Part shown: piece after piece, positions 35,119 to 43,739 of the stretch
Layout: the number at the start of each line of letters is the position of its first letter
How positions within the stretch are numbered: the stretch's first letter is position 1
Origin: Paludibaculum fermentans
GTDB lineage: Bacteria > Acidobacteriota > Terriglobia > Bryobacterales > Bryobacteraceae
Length of the DNA: 64,000 nucleotides
Direction: 5' to 3'
Assembly: GCF_015277775.1 (NCBI RefSeq)
Contig: NZ_CP063849.1
Location: forward strand, 1,550,001 to 1,614,000
Made by a program: the position numbers and the translations under genes
Notes under the pieces: model-generated
The model's database searches: none
Seen by the model: the letters and a program-made list of their open reading frames with translations, nothing else
What the model was told of the DNA's origin: nothing

Positions 35119-35871
35119 ATGAGAAGGATTGCGCGCTGCTGGCTCGGTTTTCTGATTGGAATGTGTGGATTAGGAGCGCAGCCGAGCACGGCGCCCACCA
35201 ATCTGGGCCAGATGTGGAAGGTCCACCAATGGATTCTGCCCGCGGCGGACCTGGACGGCCGGTGGTCGAGAATCGGCAACACGAATACGTTCAACGTCGA
35301 CTACACAAACAAGATCACCAAGCTGCCCGTCACCTCGAAAGTCACGGTGGTGTCGAAGTCGGGGAGTAAGATTGTCATCTCGATCCCCGGGTCGAATGCC
35401 AAGCTGATCGGGAATATCGGGATGGACGGCCGTTCGATTCGAGGAACGATGGATCCGTGCCCTGCCGGCAGCACCTGCGGCTGGACCGCGCAAACGGATA
35501 TGGAACCTCCGAAAGCAGAGGTGGCCAGGAAGGCAGCGGCGACCAGGCCGCTGTCGATGGACGATCTGGGCACGAACTGGCGGGTCCACGACTTCACCAA
35601 CGAAGGCTACGACTACTACGGAACGTGGAAACTGCCGAAGCCGGGCTTTGACGCGATCGAGTTTTCCTACAAGAACAAGTCGGACGGGGCGGTGGCGAAG
35701 GGCTCGTTCGTGCTGGGACCGCTCTCGGGCCGGGTGCTGCTGATCTTCCACCAGGGGCGGCGCAAGTACATGCGTGGCACGGTGCAGGCGGACGGGAAGA
35801 CGATTAAGGGCACAGCGGACTGGTGCCGGAATCCCACGCTCTGTGGCTGGGAAGCCACGGTTGTGAATTAG
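35119..35871 (+). CDS. Secreted protein with two tandem copies of a beta-rich domain
   Basis: The 250-residue protein has a signal peptide (MRRIARCWLGFLIGMCGLGA). Two halves align with each other: residues 27-130 (LGQMWKVHQWILPAADLDGR ... GRSIRGTMDPCPAGSTCGWT) and 149-250 (LGTNWRVHDFTNEGYDYYGT ... GKTIKGTADWCRNPTLCGWE). Each copy ends in a C-x5-CGW motif, so each probably has one disulfide. This is an internal gene duplication. The function and family are unknown to me. It is 16 bp after tsaC but probably only passively linked to it. Confidence 0.75.
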   Translation: MRRIARCWLGFLIGMCGLGAQPSTAPTNLGQMWKVHQWILPAADLDGRWSRIGNTNTFNVDYTNKITKLPVTSKVTVVSKSGSKIVISIPGSNAKLIGNIGMDGRSIRGTMDPCPAGSTCGWTAQTDMEPPKAEVARKAAATRPLSMDDLGTNWRVHDFTNEGYDYYGTWKLPKPGFDAIEFSYKNKSDGAVAKGSFVLGPLSGRVLLIFHQGRRKYMRGTVQADGKTIKGTADWCRNPTLCGWEATVVN

Positions 35872-35901
35872 GCACACGGGCCGGGCAGGCAAAGGAATTG
35901 C

Positions 35902-35931
35902 TTGGAGGATCCACCCACGCCAGGGTATCCT
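35902..35931 (+). promoter_or_regulatory. Promoter of 6S RNA
   Basis: TTGGAG (35902-35907), an 18-bp spacer and TATCCT (35926-35931) lie six bases before the first base of the 6S closing stem. The fit supports transcription starting at about 35938. Confidence 0.55.
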
Positions 35932-35937
35932 TGCATC

Positions 35938-36132
35938 TAGGGAGCGTTCCTGCGGAACGCGTGCTGGCTTCTATAATTGATCCGTATCAAGCGAATCTGG
36001 AGCTCTACTCGAACAACGACGCCGGTGAGCATGCTCTGCAAGGAGAAGCCTAAAGGTGTCCGGAGGGCTCCCCCCATGTTAGGCATCGGGGTCGATTCCG
36101 TGGCTGGGACGGTTACTGTGGTGCGCTCCCTA
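35938..36132 (+). ncRNA. ssrS: 6S RNA
   Basis: The terminal stem pairs TAGGGAGCG (35938-35946) with CGCTCCCTA (36124-36132), giving a 195-nt RNA. The apical side carries GGTGAGCATGCTC (36024-36036) and GAGAAGCCTAAA (from 36043), which match the most conserved apical part of E. coli 6S RNA (GGTGAGCATGCTC...GAGAAGCC). A further hairpin GCCTAA/TTAGGC lies beyond it. 6S RNA binds sigma-70 RNA polymerase and tunes transcription when nutrients run low. Its place upstream of a YmdB-type gene fits the frequent ssrS-rny/ymdB neighbourhood, as I recall it. Confidence 0.92.
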
Positions 36133-36140
36133 CTTCCCTC

Positions 36141-36923
36141 ATGAAAATTCTCTTCATCGGCGACATTTTTGCGTCGCCAGGACGCAGAATCGTCGCCGAG
36201 CATCTGCAACAGATTATTTCCGACGAGCATATCGATCTGGCCATCGCCAATGCGGAGAATTCCGCGGGTGGTTTCGGAGTGACTCCGAATGTGGCGCAGG
36301 AGCTGTTCTCCTTCGGGCTGGATGTTCTGACAACCGGCAACCACGTCTGGGACAAGCGGGAAGTCTACGACTACCTGAATCGCGAACCACGGCTGCTGCG
36401 CCCCGGCAATTACGCGGCTTCCCTGCCCGGAACCGGGCTGTACATGGGGAAAGCGCGCAATGGAGTGCAGTATGCGGTGATGAATCTGCAGGGGCGGGTG
36501 CATCTGCCGCCAATCGAGTGTCCGTTCCGCAAAGCGGACGAACTGCTCGCCTCCATTCCCGCGGACGTGAAGGTGAAGTTTCTCGACTTCCATGCCGAAG
36601 TGACCAGCGAGAAGATCGCCCTGGGTTGGTATCTGGACGGCCGGATCACCGGAATGGTGGGCACGCACACGCATATTCCGACGGGCGATGCCCGCGTATT
36701 GCCGAAGGGCACGGCTTACCAGACGGATTGCGGCATGACGGGGCCCTACGATTCGGTGATCGGGGTGGAGAAGGACACAGTGATCCAGCGCTTCCTGACC
36801 CAGTTGCCCATGCGCTTCGAGGCGGCCAAGAACATGGTGGAATTACACGCGGTGATCATCACCCTGGATGAGACCACGGGCCGCGCCACCGCAATTCAGC
36901 CTTACGCAATCAGCGAAGAGTGA
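36141..36923 (+). CDS. YmdB-type metallophosphoesterase (TIGR00282 family)
   Basis: The 260-residue protein starts 8 bases after the 6S RNA. Calcineurin-fold motifs are MKILFIGDIFASPGR, AIANAENSAGGFG, TTGNHVWDKREVYDYL and VGTHTHIPTGD, all at the expected positions for YmdB, a 2',3'-cyclic nucleotide phosphodiesterase linked to RNA turnover and cell fate in Bacillus. The usual rny partner is not visible here. No separate ribosome site is obvious, as the leader is the 6S 3' end (CTTCCCTC), so this gene may be read from a transcript that runs through 6S RNA. Confidence 0.9.
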   Translation: MKILFIGDIFASPGRRIVAEHLQQIISDEHIDLAIANAENSAGGFGVTPNVAQELFSFGLDVLTTGNHVWDKREVYDYLNREPRLLRPGNYAASLPGTGLYMGKARNGVQYAVMNLQGRVHLPPIECPFRKADELLASIPADVKVKFLDFHAEVTSEKIALGWYLDGRITGMVGTHTHIPTGDARVLPKGTAYQTDCGMTGPYDSVIGVEKDTVIQRFLTQLPMRFEAAKNMVELHAVIITLDETTGRATAIQPYAISEE

Positions 36924-37276
36924 ACCCAGGTGGTGTACCGGGTGCGGCGGACGACGCAGCGGTAGAAAACACCTGAACCGAGCCCGGGCACGATGGCAAG
37001 CATCGCGGCCGCGAAACGGGTGAGTGCGTCTTCATACCAGGTGAACATCGGGTTGTAGCCCGCAACGGCGTGTGCAAACGCATTGACGGCGGGCGCGCCG
37101 GCGGCGAGGATCAGGCACCAGGCCCAAACCGGCCGCGGCCAGCGAAGGCCGAGCATCATGGAGAAGCCGAAGAGCATTCCAGCGTAGGCAAGGAACCAGG
37201 ACGAGTGGTCCAGAATGCCAATCAGCACGCTGGCGATGGCAAGCGGGACAAACGGACGGACGTCCGGGTTTTTCAT
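36902..37276 (-). CDS. Small hypothetical membrane protein
   Basis: The 124-residue protein has a near-perfect AAGGAGG ribosome site before ATG 37276. It has about four hydrophobic segments (PFVPLAIASVLIGILDH, SSWFLAYAGMLFGFSMMLGL, VWAWCLILAAGAPAVNAF and FAAAMLAIVPGLGSGVFYRC). It is an inner-membrane protein of unknown role. Its 3' end overlaps the ymdB-type gene by 22 bp in convergent orientation. No family motif was recognised. Confidence 0.7.
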   Translation of the reverse strand: MKNPDVRPFVPLAIASVLIGILDHSSWFLAYAGMLFGFSMMLGLRWPRPVWAWCLILAAGAPAVNAFAHAVAGYNPMFTWYEDALTRFAAAMLAIVPGLGSGVFYRCVVRRTRYTTWVHSSLIA

Positions 37277-37519
37277 GAACTACCTCCTTGGTGGATTGAT
37301 CGGCAGTTTGGTGAAAGCCTTATAGGGGGAAGATTACCTATCCTTCATATTAAGGGCTTCGCCCGGGCAAGAAAGGCGTTCGGCGGCTGTTTGTGCAACT
37401 TCGGACATCGCAATGCTTAGGACCTTGGTCCCTTGTCGACGAGTGCAGGAATTCAGACATTATGGGCAACTATGGAACCGGGATTCCCATTGGGCCAACT
37501 TCTTTCGTAGTCTGTAAAG

Positions 37520-38950
37520 ATGAATAGTCCCAGCAGTACTATGGGCCCTACGGAATGGCGCATTGAGACGCCAAGTCTGGTGATTGGCGCGCCGGCCTAC
37601 CTGTTGGCGGAATTGGGTGAAAGTGCGATGGCGGGGCGAGCCGCCGCAGGCCGCGAGATCAGGGAGATTGGCGGGGTCCTGTTCGGCCGGCGAAGTCCCG
37701 AGGGCGTTCGGGTGGAGGCATACCGGGCAGTCACTTGCGAGCACGCAGAGGGACCCGGTTTCCGCCTTTCCGCGCGCGACCGGGAGGGATTAGCAGAGGT
37801 GCTGGAGGCGGCCAGCCGGGAAGAAGCGATATCGGATCTGGAACCTGTGGGTTGGTATCGCACAGAGTACCGGGACATGTTCTTCTCAGAGAACGATCAG
37901 AAGCTGTACCAGCAGTTCTTCCCGCATCCGTGGCAAATCGCCCTGATTCTGCGCTGGAGCAAAACGGAACCCGTGCAGGCCGGTGTCTACACGAGAGACC
38001 TGAATGGCCGGGCGAAGTTCCGGTGTTCCCTGCTGACGGAAGTCCCGGTGCAAGCGCCTGGGCTGAGCGGAGTCGAAGCGCAGGCTGAAGCGGCTCCCTT
38101 GGGCGAGACACGGAAGCCGAGTGAGGCCACGCCCGCTTGGGAGAGCCTGGGGCTGACGCACGACCCGTTTCCCGCGCGCCTGGATACGAGTTTTGTGCGG
38201 GTGAGCACGCAGCACCGGGAGGCGGTGGCGGAGCTCTATTATGGCGTCAAGAAGCGCGCGGGGCTGATGTTGCTGACTGGGGAACCGGGGAGCGGCCGCC
38301 GCGAGGTACTGGAGAGTCTTGGCGATCTGTTCAACCAGCAGCGCATCGAGTTCGCATACCTGCTGGAAGCGCCCAAGACCCTCGAGCGATTCTATGAGCT
38401 GATCAGCTATGACCTGGCGCTGCCGTGCGCCTCTCCGTCCAAGATGGAAGTTCTTGCCAAGCTGACGGAACTGGCGGCCCGGCAGAACGCGGCGCAGAGC
38501 ACCCTGGTGTTGATCCTGGACGAGGCCGACCCGATGCCGGTCGAGGTAATGGCGGACATCGGCCTTTTGGACCACATGCAGAACCGCCACGGGAAGCTGC
38601 TGCAGGTGATTCTGGCGGGTTCGCCCGAGTTGGAGGCCCGCCTGTCGGCGCCGGAACTGCGCGACCTGAACCTGCTGATCTCGCAGAGGCTGCGGCTTCA
38701 CCGCATGGATGAGGCCGAAGTGGCGGAGTATGCCGAAGGCCGGCTGCAGCGGGCCGGAGCGGCAAAGGTAGGAATCATCCCAGCGGCGCGACTGGCCGTC
38801 ATCGCGTCCCAGAGCAAAGGCCTGCCCCTGGAGGTGCACCGGCTGTGCGGGGCGTACCTGGAGGCGCTGGTGGCGGGGGCGAGTTCTACCAGTTCCACAC
38901 TAAGGCTGCAGGGTATGCTGAACCAACTCCGGGACAATGGGGCGGAGTAG
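37520..38950 (+). CDS. MPN-like domain fused to an ExeA-like AAA ATPase, both with altered active-site motifs
   Basis: The 476-residue protein has two parts. Residues 1-175 resemble an MPN/JAMM fold (EIGGVLFGRRSPEGVRVEAY, then VGWYRTEYRDMFFSENDQ and FFPHPWQIALILR). The JAMM zinc histidines (H-x-H) are replaced by R and E, so it should be a non-catalytic MPN domain. Residues 205-470 resemble the ExeA-type AAA domain (LGLTHDPFPARLDTSFVR). Its Walker A is GEPGSGRRE, with Arg in place of the Lys-Thr/Ser pair, while Walker B TLVLILDEADPM and VILAGSPELEARL are kept. A regulatory or scaffolding role is likelier than catalysis. It stands alone; no pilus or secretion genes are adjacent. Confidence 0.75.
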   Translation: MNSPSSTMGPTEWRIETPSLVIGAPAYLLAELGESAMAGRAAAGREIREIGGVLFGRRSPEGVRVEAYRAVTCEHAEGPGFRLSARDREGLAEVLEAASREEAISDLEPVGWYRTEYRDMFFSENDQKLYQQFFPHPWQIALILRWSKTEPVQAGVYTRDLNGRAKFRCSLLTEVPVQAPGLSGVEAQAEAAPLGETRKPSEATPAWESLGLTHDPFPARLDTSFVRVSTQHREAVAELYYGVKKRAGLMLLTGEPGSGRREVLESLGDLFNQQRIEFAYLLEAPKTLERFYELISYDLALPCASPSKMEVLAKLTELAARQNAAQSTLVLILDEADPMPVEVMADIGLLDHMQNRHGKLLQVILAGSPELEARLSAPELRDLNLLISQRLRLHRMDEAEVAEYAEGRLQRAGAAKVGIIPAARLAVIASQSKGLPLEVHRLCGAYLEALVAGASSTSSTLRLQGMLNQLRDNGAE

Positions 38951-38953
38951 AGT

Positions 38954-39628
38954 CTACGTTGTGAACTGAAGTTCGAGCAGCAGCGGAGACAATGGGCCAC
39001 GCTTGAATGACTTACCGGTGAGCGGCGGGTGGAAGTCGCACGGGCGCCACTCGCGGCAAGCTTCGAGGTGCAGGCCGAGCGCCACAATCGCCTGGAGGTA
39101 GTCCGCAAATTGGTGCGGGAAGGCCGGCATGCGAATCTCCTCCTCACCGTCCTGAAAATGCGCAGCCACGCCGCTGAGCGAGAGGAAGGGATGGATCTCG
39201 AGGATGGCGATGCGGCCGCCGGGCTTGAGAATGCGGCGGGCTTCGCGCAAGGGCGCGTCGAGGGATTCCATGTGTTCCAGCGAGAGGCAGAAGAGGGCGA
39301 GATCGAACGTCCCGGCCTCAAGCGGCAGCGGGTGGGTCATGTCGTGTTGCAGCAGTTCGAAGCACGAGTGGCGCTGCCGGGCCTGTTCCAGCATTCCCGA
39401 TGACAGATCGCAACCAGTTACGCGAGCAGCACCCAGGTCCAGCAAAGCGGCCAGATTGCGGCCGGTACCGCAACCGAACTCGAAGACGGACGAGCCCTGG
39501 ACACCGCCGATACCTTGCGCCACTACCCTGGCCGCGGCCGCGACCATGGGGTTGTCGTAGGTGTCATAGAAGCGAGACCAGCGGTCGTAGGCGTCGTTGA
39601 CGGAGAGGTGGATTAGATTCGCCGGCAT
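38954..39628 (-). CDS. Class I SAM-dependent methyltransferase
   Basis: The 224-residue protein starts at ATG 39628, preceded by GGGAGGGAG. It has motif I VFEFGCGTGRNLAALLDLGA, the acidic loop VTGCDLSSGMLEQAR, motif II TFDLALFCLSLEHM and the post-motif LKPGGRIAILEIHPFLSLSG. It belongs to the Methyltransf_11/25 small-molecule group. The substrate is unknown. It converges on the MPN-like/ATPase gene with three bases between the stops. Confidence 0.85.
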   Translation of the reverse strand: MPANLIHLSVNDAYDRWSRFYDTYDNPMVAAAARVVAQGIGGVQGSSVFEFGCGTGRNLAALLDLGAARVTGCDLSSGMLEQARQRHSCFELLQHDMTHPLPLEAGTFDLALFCLSLEHMESLDAPLREARRILKPGGRIAILEIHPFLSLSGVAAHFQDGEEEIRMPAFPHQFADYLQAIVALGLHLEACREWRPCDFHPPLTGKSFKRGPLSPLLLELQFTT

Positions 39629-39817
39629 GGGTTCACTCCCTCCCGAATCCAACCGCCGGGATCTTCATGAGCAGGTAGTCCTTGAACTTGGGCAGGGCTG
39701 TCAATAGCGGGGCGGAGGACATTACCATTCCAGAGTAAATCGAAGTTGAACGAGCCGGAAGTCCGCAAATTTTGCATTGTTTTCCGCAAGTCCTGTCTTA
39801 CACTCTGTAGATCCCCA

Positions 39818-40120
39818 ATGCCTTCGACTCAACCACCGGCCTTTCTCTATCCGACGACTCTGTGCCTGCTTGCCGCGTATGCCTTAGGAGTGCTGTATGG
39901 GCTCGTGTCGCCTTCGAGCGATCCGCAGCGCGGCATGGCGCAGGGATTCCTGATCTTTATGCTGTTGGTAGTTCTCGGATTCGCCGGGCTGAGTTGGCTG
40001 GGCACGCATCCCTACCGGCCGTGGCTGGCCTGGGCTGTGTTTGTGATCTGCGTGTTCCCCGCGGTGAGCCTGTCGGCGCAGGGCATCTACTGGGTGATCC
40101 GGATGCTGCGCAAAGAGTAG
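39818..40120 (+). CDS. Small three-helix membrane protein
   Basis: The 100-residue protein starts at ATG 39818 (MPSTQPPAFLYPTT). Three hydrophobic helices are visible: TLCLLAAYALGVLYGLV, GFLIFMLLVVLGFAGLSWLG and LAWAVFVICVFPAVSLSA. No motif assigns a function. It lies alone between a leftward methyltransferase and a convergent ArsR gene. Confidence 0.6.
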   Translation: MPSTQPPAFLYPTTLCLLAAYALGVLYGLVSPSSDPQRGMAQGFLIFMLLVVLGFAGLSWLGTHPYRPWLAWAVFVICVFPAVSLSAQGIYWVIRMLRKE

Positions 40121-40148
40121 CCCGGGCCGGCGGCATGCGACCGGTGTG

Positions 40149-40460
40149 TCAGTGGCGGTTGTGAATCGCCTCGACGACAGAGCCCAGGAGCCCCGGGAAC
40201 CTGGTGTTCAAGTCGTCGCTTCGCAATGAGTTGTAGTGGCGCGTGCCCTCAATGCGCGTCGAGATCACCCCGGTCTCGCGCAACACCTTGTAGTGATGCG
40301 AAAGGCTTGATTTCGGCATATCCACGCAACACGTGCTGCACGGCTGCTCGCCGCGTTGCGCGAGGAACGCTACGATTTCCAGCCGGACAGGATCGCTCAG
40401 GGCGTACATGACCTCGCTGAGCTCGATTTGATCTCTCGCCGGTTCCTTACCCGCTCTCAT
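40149..40460 (-). CDS. ArsR-family transcriptional regulator
   Basis: The 103-residue winged-helix protein has VMYALSDPVRLEIVAFLAQR and the recognition helix KSSLSHHYKVLRETGVIS, then a beta wing (TRIEGTRHYNSLRSDDL). A Cys cluster CSTCCVDMP lies just before the recognition helix, near where metal-sensing ArsR proteins have ELCVCDL. Metal or thiol sensing is therefore possible. It is divergent from the RND operon across a 135-bp region with dyads, and is the obvious candidate repressor of the pump. A role in metal response is an inference. Confidence 0.88.
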   Translation of the reverse strand: MRAGKEPARDQIELSEVMYALSDPVRLEIVAFLAQRGEQPCSTCCVDMPKSSLSHHYKVLRETGVISTRIEGTRHYNSLRSDDLNTRFPGLLGSVVEAIHNRH

Positions 40461-40487
40461 ACAAAAACCACCTCTCTACTCTACTCA

Positions 40488-40544
40488 ATTGATGCTTGAA
40501 ACATGCGGCACGGTTGAATCGTTCGAGAACTGTCGAACATCAAT
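40488..40544. promoter_or_regulatory. Dyadic operator region between arsR-type gene and RND pump
   Basis: ATTGATG (40488-40494) and CATCAAT (40538-40544) form a perfect inverted pair enclosing 43 bp. Inside it lies GTTCGA-N6-TCGAAC (40521-40538). The pattern fits ArsR dimers regulating both directions. A TTGAAT at 40514-40519 could act as a -35 box for the pump. Confidence 0.5.
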
Positions 40545-40595
40545 CTGGATGACACCGTCAGGCTCTGAACGCCAGCGTGTCTGAGGAGCACAAGA

Positions 40596-43500
40596 ATGTG
40601 GATCGTCAGACTTGCTCTCGACCGGCCGCACACCTTTGTCGTGGTGGCCATTCTCATCCTCCTGCTGGGAGGATTCTCCGTAGCGAAGATGCCCACAGAC
40701 ATCTTCCCGGTGATTGATATTCCGGTCGTGAGCATCATTTGGACCTATCAGGGGCTGCCTACGCCCGAGATGGAGAAGCGTGTAACAACATTCAGTGAAT
40801 TTGTTTTAGCACTTGTCAACGATGTGAAGTCGATCGAGTCGCAAACCTTGAATGGCGTCAGCGTCATCAAGATCTACTTCCACCCGCAGGTGCACATCGA
40901 TGCGGCCATGGCGCAGGTATCCACGGCCGTGCAGGGCATCCGGTTCCGCATGCCTCCGGGCATCAATCCGCCCTGGATTCTGCGTTTTGGCGCCGATACC
41001 GTGCCAGTGATCCAATTGAGCCTATCGTCCAAGACGCTCTCGGAAGCGGCGCTTTACGACTACGGCATATTCCGGGTGCGCCAACAGCTCTCGACCGTGC
41101 CGGGCACGCTGCTGCCGGCTCCGTATGGCGGCAAGCCGCGCCAGATCATGGTCGACATCGATCAGAACCGCCTGCTTTCGAAGGGTCTGACGTCGATTGA
41201 CGTTTCGAATGCGATCAACACGCAGAACCTGATGCTGCCCAGCGGTACGCAGAAGATCGGCAATCGCGACTACACGGTGAGCCTGAATGGCAATCCGACC
41301 TCCGCGCTGGAGTTGAACGACGTGCCGTTGAAGTATGTCAACGGCGCTACGGTGTACATGCGCGATGTAGCGAACGTCCGCGACGGCTATGCCGTGCAGA
41401 CGAACGTCGTCCGTTCGAACGGCGAACCGGCGGCGCTGTTGAGCATCATGAAGACCGGCGCGGTTTCGACGCTCGATATCGTCGATGAGGTGAAGAACCG
41501 GGTGCTGCCGGCGAGCCGCGCCGCCGCCCCGAAGGGACTGAAGATCAACGAGCTGTTCGACCAGTCGTTCTTCGTGCGTGCCTCTATTCAGGGCGTCCTC
41601 AAGGAGGGCCTGATTGCGGCGTGCCTGACGGCGGCGATGATCCTCCTGTTCCTGGGCAGTTGGCGCAGCACGCTGATCATCACCATCTCGATTCCGCTGT
41701 CGATTCTGTCCTCGATCATCATCCTCAGCGCGATGGGCCACACGTTGAACATCATGACCCTGGGTGGACTGGCCTTGGCCATCGGCATCCTGGTGGACGA
41801 TGCGACGGTGGAGATTGAGAACACCCATCGCAACCTGGCGATGGGCAAGCCGCTGCGGCAGGCCGTGCTGGACGGCGCGGCGCAGATCGCGGTGCCGACC
41901 TTTGTGTCGACATTGACCATCTGTATCGTCTTCGTCTCCGTGCTGTTCCTGACGGGTCCCGCGAAGTACCTGTTCACGCCGATGGCGCTGGCGGTGGTCT
42001 TCGCGATGGCGTCGTCTTACTTCCTGTCGCGGACGCTGGTGCCGCTGATGGTGAACTTCCTGCTTGCCAAGGAAGATCACAGCACCCTGCACGAAGGCCC
42101 CATCGGCCGGGCCCATCAGCGCTTCAACAGGATCTATGAGGTGTGGCGCGTCCGCTACGAGGCGGCGCTGCAGTGGGTACTGGCCAGACGCCGTACGGCG
42201 TTCTACGCGATGGGCGGCGCCGTTGCTCTGGCTGTCGTGCTGATCCCGTTTGTCGGGCGCGACTTCTTCCCGTCGATCGACGCGGCGCAGATCCGCATGC
42301 ACATTCGCGGTCCGGCCGGCCTGCGGGTGGAAGAGACGCAGAACCTGTTCGCACAGGTGGAGCATGAGGTGCGTCGCACGATCCCGGGCGATGAAGTGGA
42401 GCTTGTGCTGCAAAACATCGGCAAGTCGCCGGACTCCTTCAACCTGGCATTTGGCGATGGCGCGATGATCGGAACGTTTGACGGCGAGATGTCGATCTCG
42501 CTGAATCCCGAGCATCACGGGAGCGCGGCGGCTTACATCCGTAAATTCCGCGAAGAGCTGCCGAAACGGTTTCCGGGTGTTACGTTCTATTTCCAGCCGG
42601 CGGACATTGTGACGCAGGTGCTGAATTTCGGCCTGCCGGCCCCGATCAACATCCAGGTGGCAGGTTACGATCCGAACAACTATCAGATTGCACGGCAGAT
42701 GTCGGAGCGGCTGAAGGGCGTGCCTGGAGCCGTGGACGTGCATCTGCACCAGGTGGTGGACGGGCCCGACATCCGAATCGATGTCGACCGCACCCGCGCC
42801 GCCGAATTTGGTTTGACGCATCAGGATGTCTCGAACAACCTGTTTGTGTCGTTGGCATCCAGCGGCCAGGTTCAACCGAACTTCTGGCTGGATCCGCGCA
42901 TGGGCATCACCTACCTGGTGGCGGCCCAGACACCGCAGCGTGATCTGCAATCGATCAACGATCTGCAGAACACGCCGGTGTACGCGGGGCGCAATGCGGC
43001 GCAGCCCCAGTTGCTGAGCAACCTGGCGAACCTGCGGCGCGGCGTGACACCGGTGAACGCGAACCACACAAACGTGCAACCGGTGTTCGATGTGTACGCG
43101 AATATTCAGGACAGCGACCTTGGGTCAGTCGCGACGGACGTGCAAAAGATTGTGAAGGAGTTCACGCCGAAGCTCTCGCCGGGCAGCACGATCAAGGTGC
43201 GCGGGCAGGTGCAGAGCATGAACGAGGCGTTTACGCGCCTCGCGCTGGGCCTGGTGTTTGCCGCGATCATGGTCTACCTGCTGATGGTGGTGAACTTCCA
43301 GAGCTGGCGCGATCCGTTCATCATTGTGACCGCGCTGCCGGGCGCCTTTGTCGGCGTGGTGGTGGCGTTATTCCTGACACAGAGCACGTTCAATGTACCC
43401 AGCCTGATGGGCGCCATCATGTCGATTGGCGTTGCGACGGCGAACAGCATCCTGCTGGTGACGTTCGCCAAGGAGCGGCTGGATGCGGGGGAGACTCCGC

Positions 43501-43739
43501 TGCAAGCCGCGATTCAGGCGGGTTCGGCGCGTTTGCGTCCGATCTTCATGACGGCCTGCGCCATGATCATCGGCATGCTGCCAATGGCGTTGGGATTGGG
43601 GGAGGGCGGCGAACAGAACGCTCCGCTGGCGCGTGCGCTGGTGGGCGGCTTGACGATGGCCACGGTCGCCACGCTGTTCTTCGTGCCCGTGATGTTTACG
43701 AGTCTGAGCAGGAATCAATCCGTGGGAGAGGCTCAATGA
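40596..43739 (+). CDS. RND efflux pump inner-membrane permease
   Basis: The 1047-residue AcrB/MdtB-type permease has twelve expected transmembrane helices. TM1 is RPHTFVVVAILILLLGGFSV. The proton-relay pair D401-D402 lies in TM4 (AIGILVDDATVEIENTH), and the TM10 region contains VPSLMGAIMSIGVATANSIL. Two large periplasmic porter/docking loops are present. It exports hydrophobic compounds or metals with the adaptor and outer-membrane protein encoded next, with stops and starts overlapping (ATGA). The gene order permease-adaptor-OMF differs from the common adaptor-first order. The substrate cannot be read from the sequence. Confidence 0.95.
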   Translation: MWIVRLALDRPHTFVVVAILILLLGGFSVAKMPTDIFPVIDIPVVSIIWTYQGLPTPEMEKRVTTFSEFVLALVNDVKSIESQTLNGVSVIKIYFHPQVHIDAAMAQVSTAVQGIRFRMPPGINPPWILRFGADTVPVIQLSLSSKTLSEAALYDYGIFRVRQQLSTVPGTLLPAPYGGKPRQIMVDIDQNRLLSKGLTSIDVSNAINTQNLMLPSGTQKIGNRDYTVSLNGNPTSALELNDVPLKYVNGATVYMRDVANVRDGYAVQTNVVRSNGEPAALLSIMKTGAVSTLDIVDEVKNRVLPASRAAAPKGLKINELFDQSFFVRASIQGVLKEGLIAACLTAAMILLFLGSWRSTLIITISIPLSILSSIIILSAMGHTLNIMTLGGLALAIGILVDDATVEIENTHRNLAMGKPLRQAVLDGAAQIAVPTFVSTLTICIVFVSVLFLTGPAKYLFTPMALAVVFAMASSYFLSRTLVPLMVNFLLAKEDHSTLHEGPIGRAHQRFNRIYEVWRVRYEAALQWVLARRRTAFYAMGGAVALAVVLIPFVGRDFFPSIDAAQIRMHIRGPAGLRVEETQNLFAQVEHEVRRTIPGDEVELVLQNIGKSPDSFNLAFGDGAMIGTFDGEMSISLNPEHHGSAAAYIRKFREELPKRFPGVTFYFQPADIVTQVLNFGLPAPINIQVAGYDPNNYQIARQMSERLKGVPGAVDVHLHQVVDGPDIRIDVDRTRAAEFGLTHQDVSNNLFVSLASSGQVQPNFWLDPRMGITYLVAAQTPQRDLQSINDLQNTPVYAGRNAAQPQLLSNLANLRRGVTPVNANHTNVQPVFDVYANIQDSDLGSVATDVQKIVKEFTPKLSPGSTIKVRGQVQSMNEAFTRLALGLVFAAIMVYLLMVVNFQSWRDPFIIVTALPGAFVGVVVALFLTQSTFNVPSLMGAIMSIGVATANSILLVTFAKERLDAGETPLQAAIQAGSARLRPIFMTACAMIIGMLPMALGLGEGGEQNAPLARALVGGLTMATVATLFFVPVMFTSLSRNQSVGEAQ

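Noticed and set aside
35938-36132. Structured RNA considered as SRP RNA or a riboswitch
   Set aside because: It lacks the SRP GGAAGCAGCC-type apical motif, and the GGTGAGCATGCTC...GAGAAGCC block identifies 6S RNA.
41022-43079. A 685-codon leftward open frame opposite the RND permease
   Set aside because: It has no recognisable motifs and is rich in His/Arg/Gln, as expected for an antisense frame of a high-GC gene with strong permease signatures.
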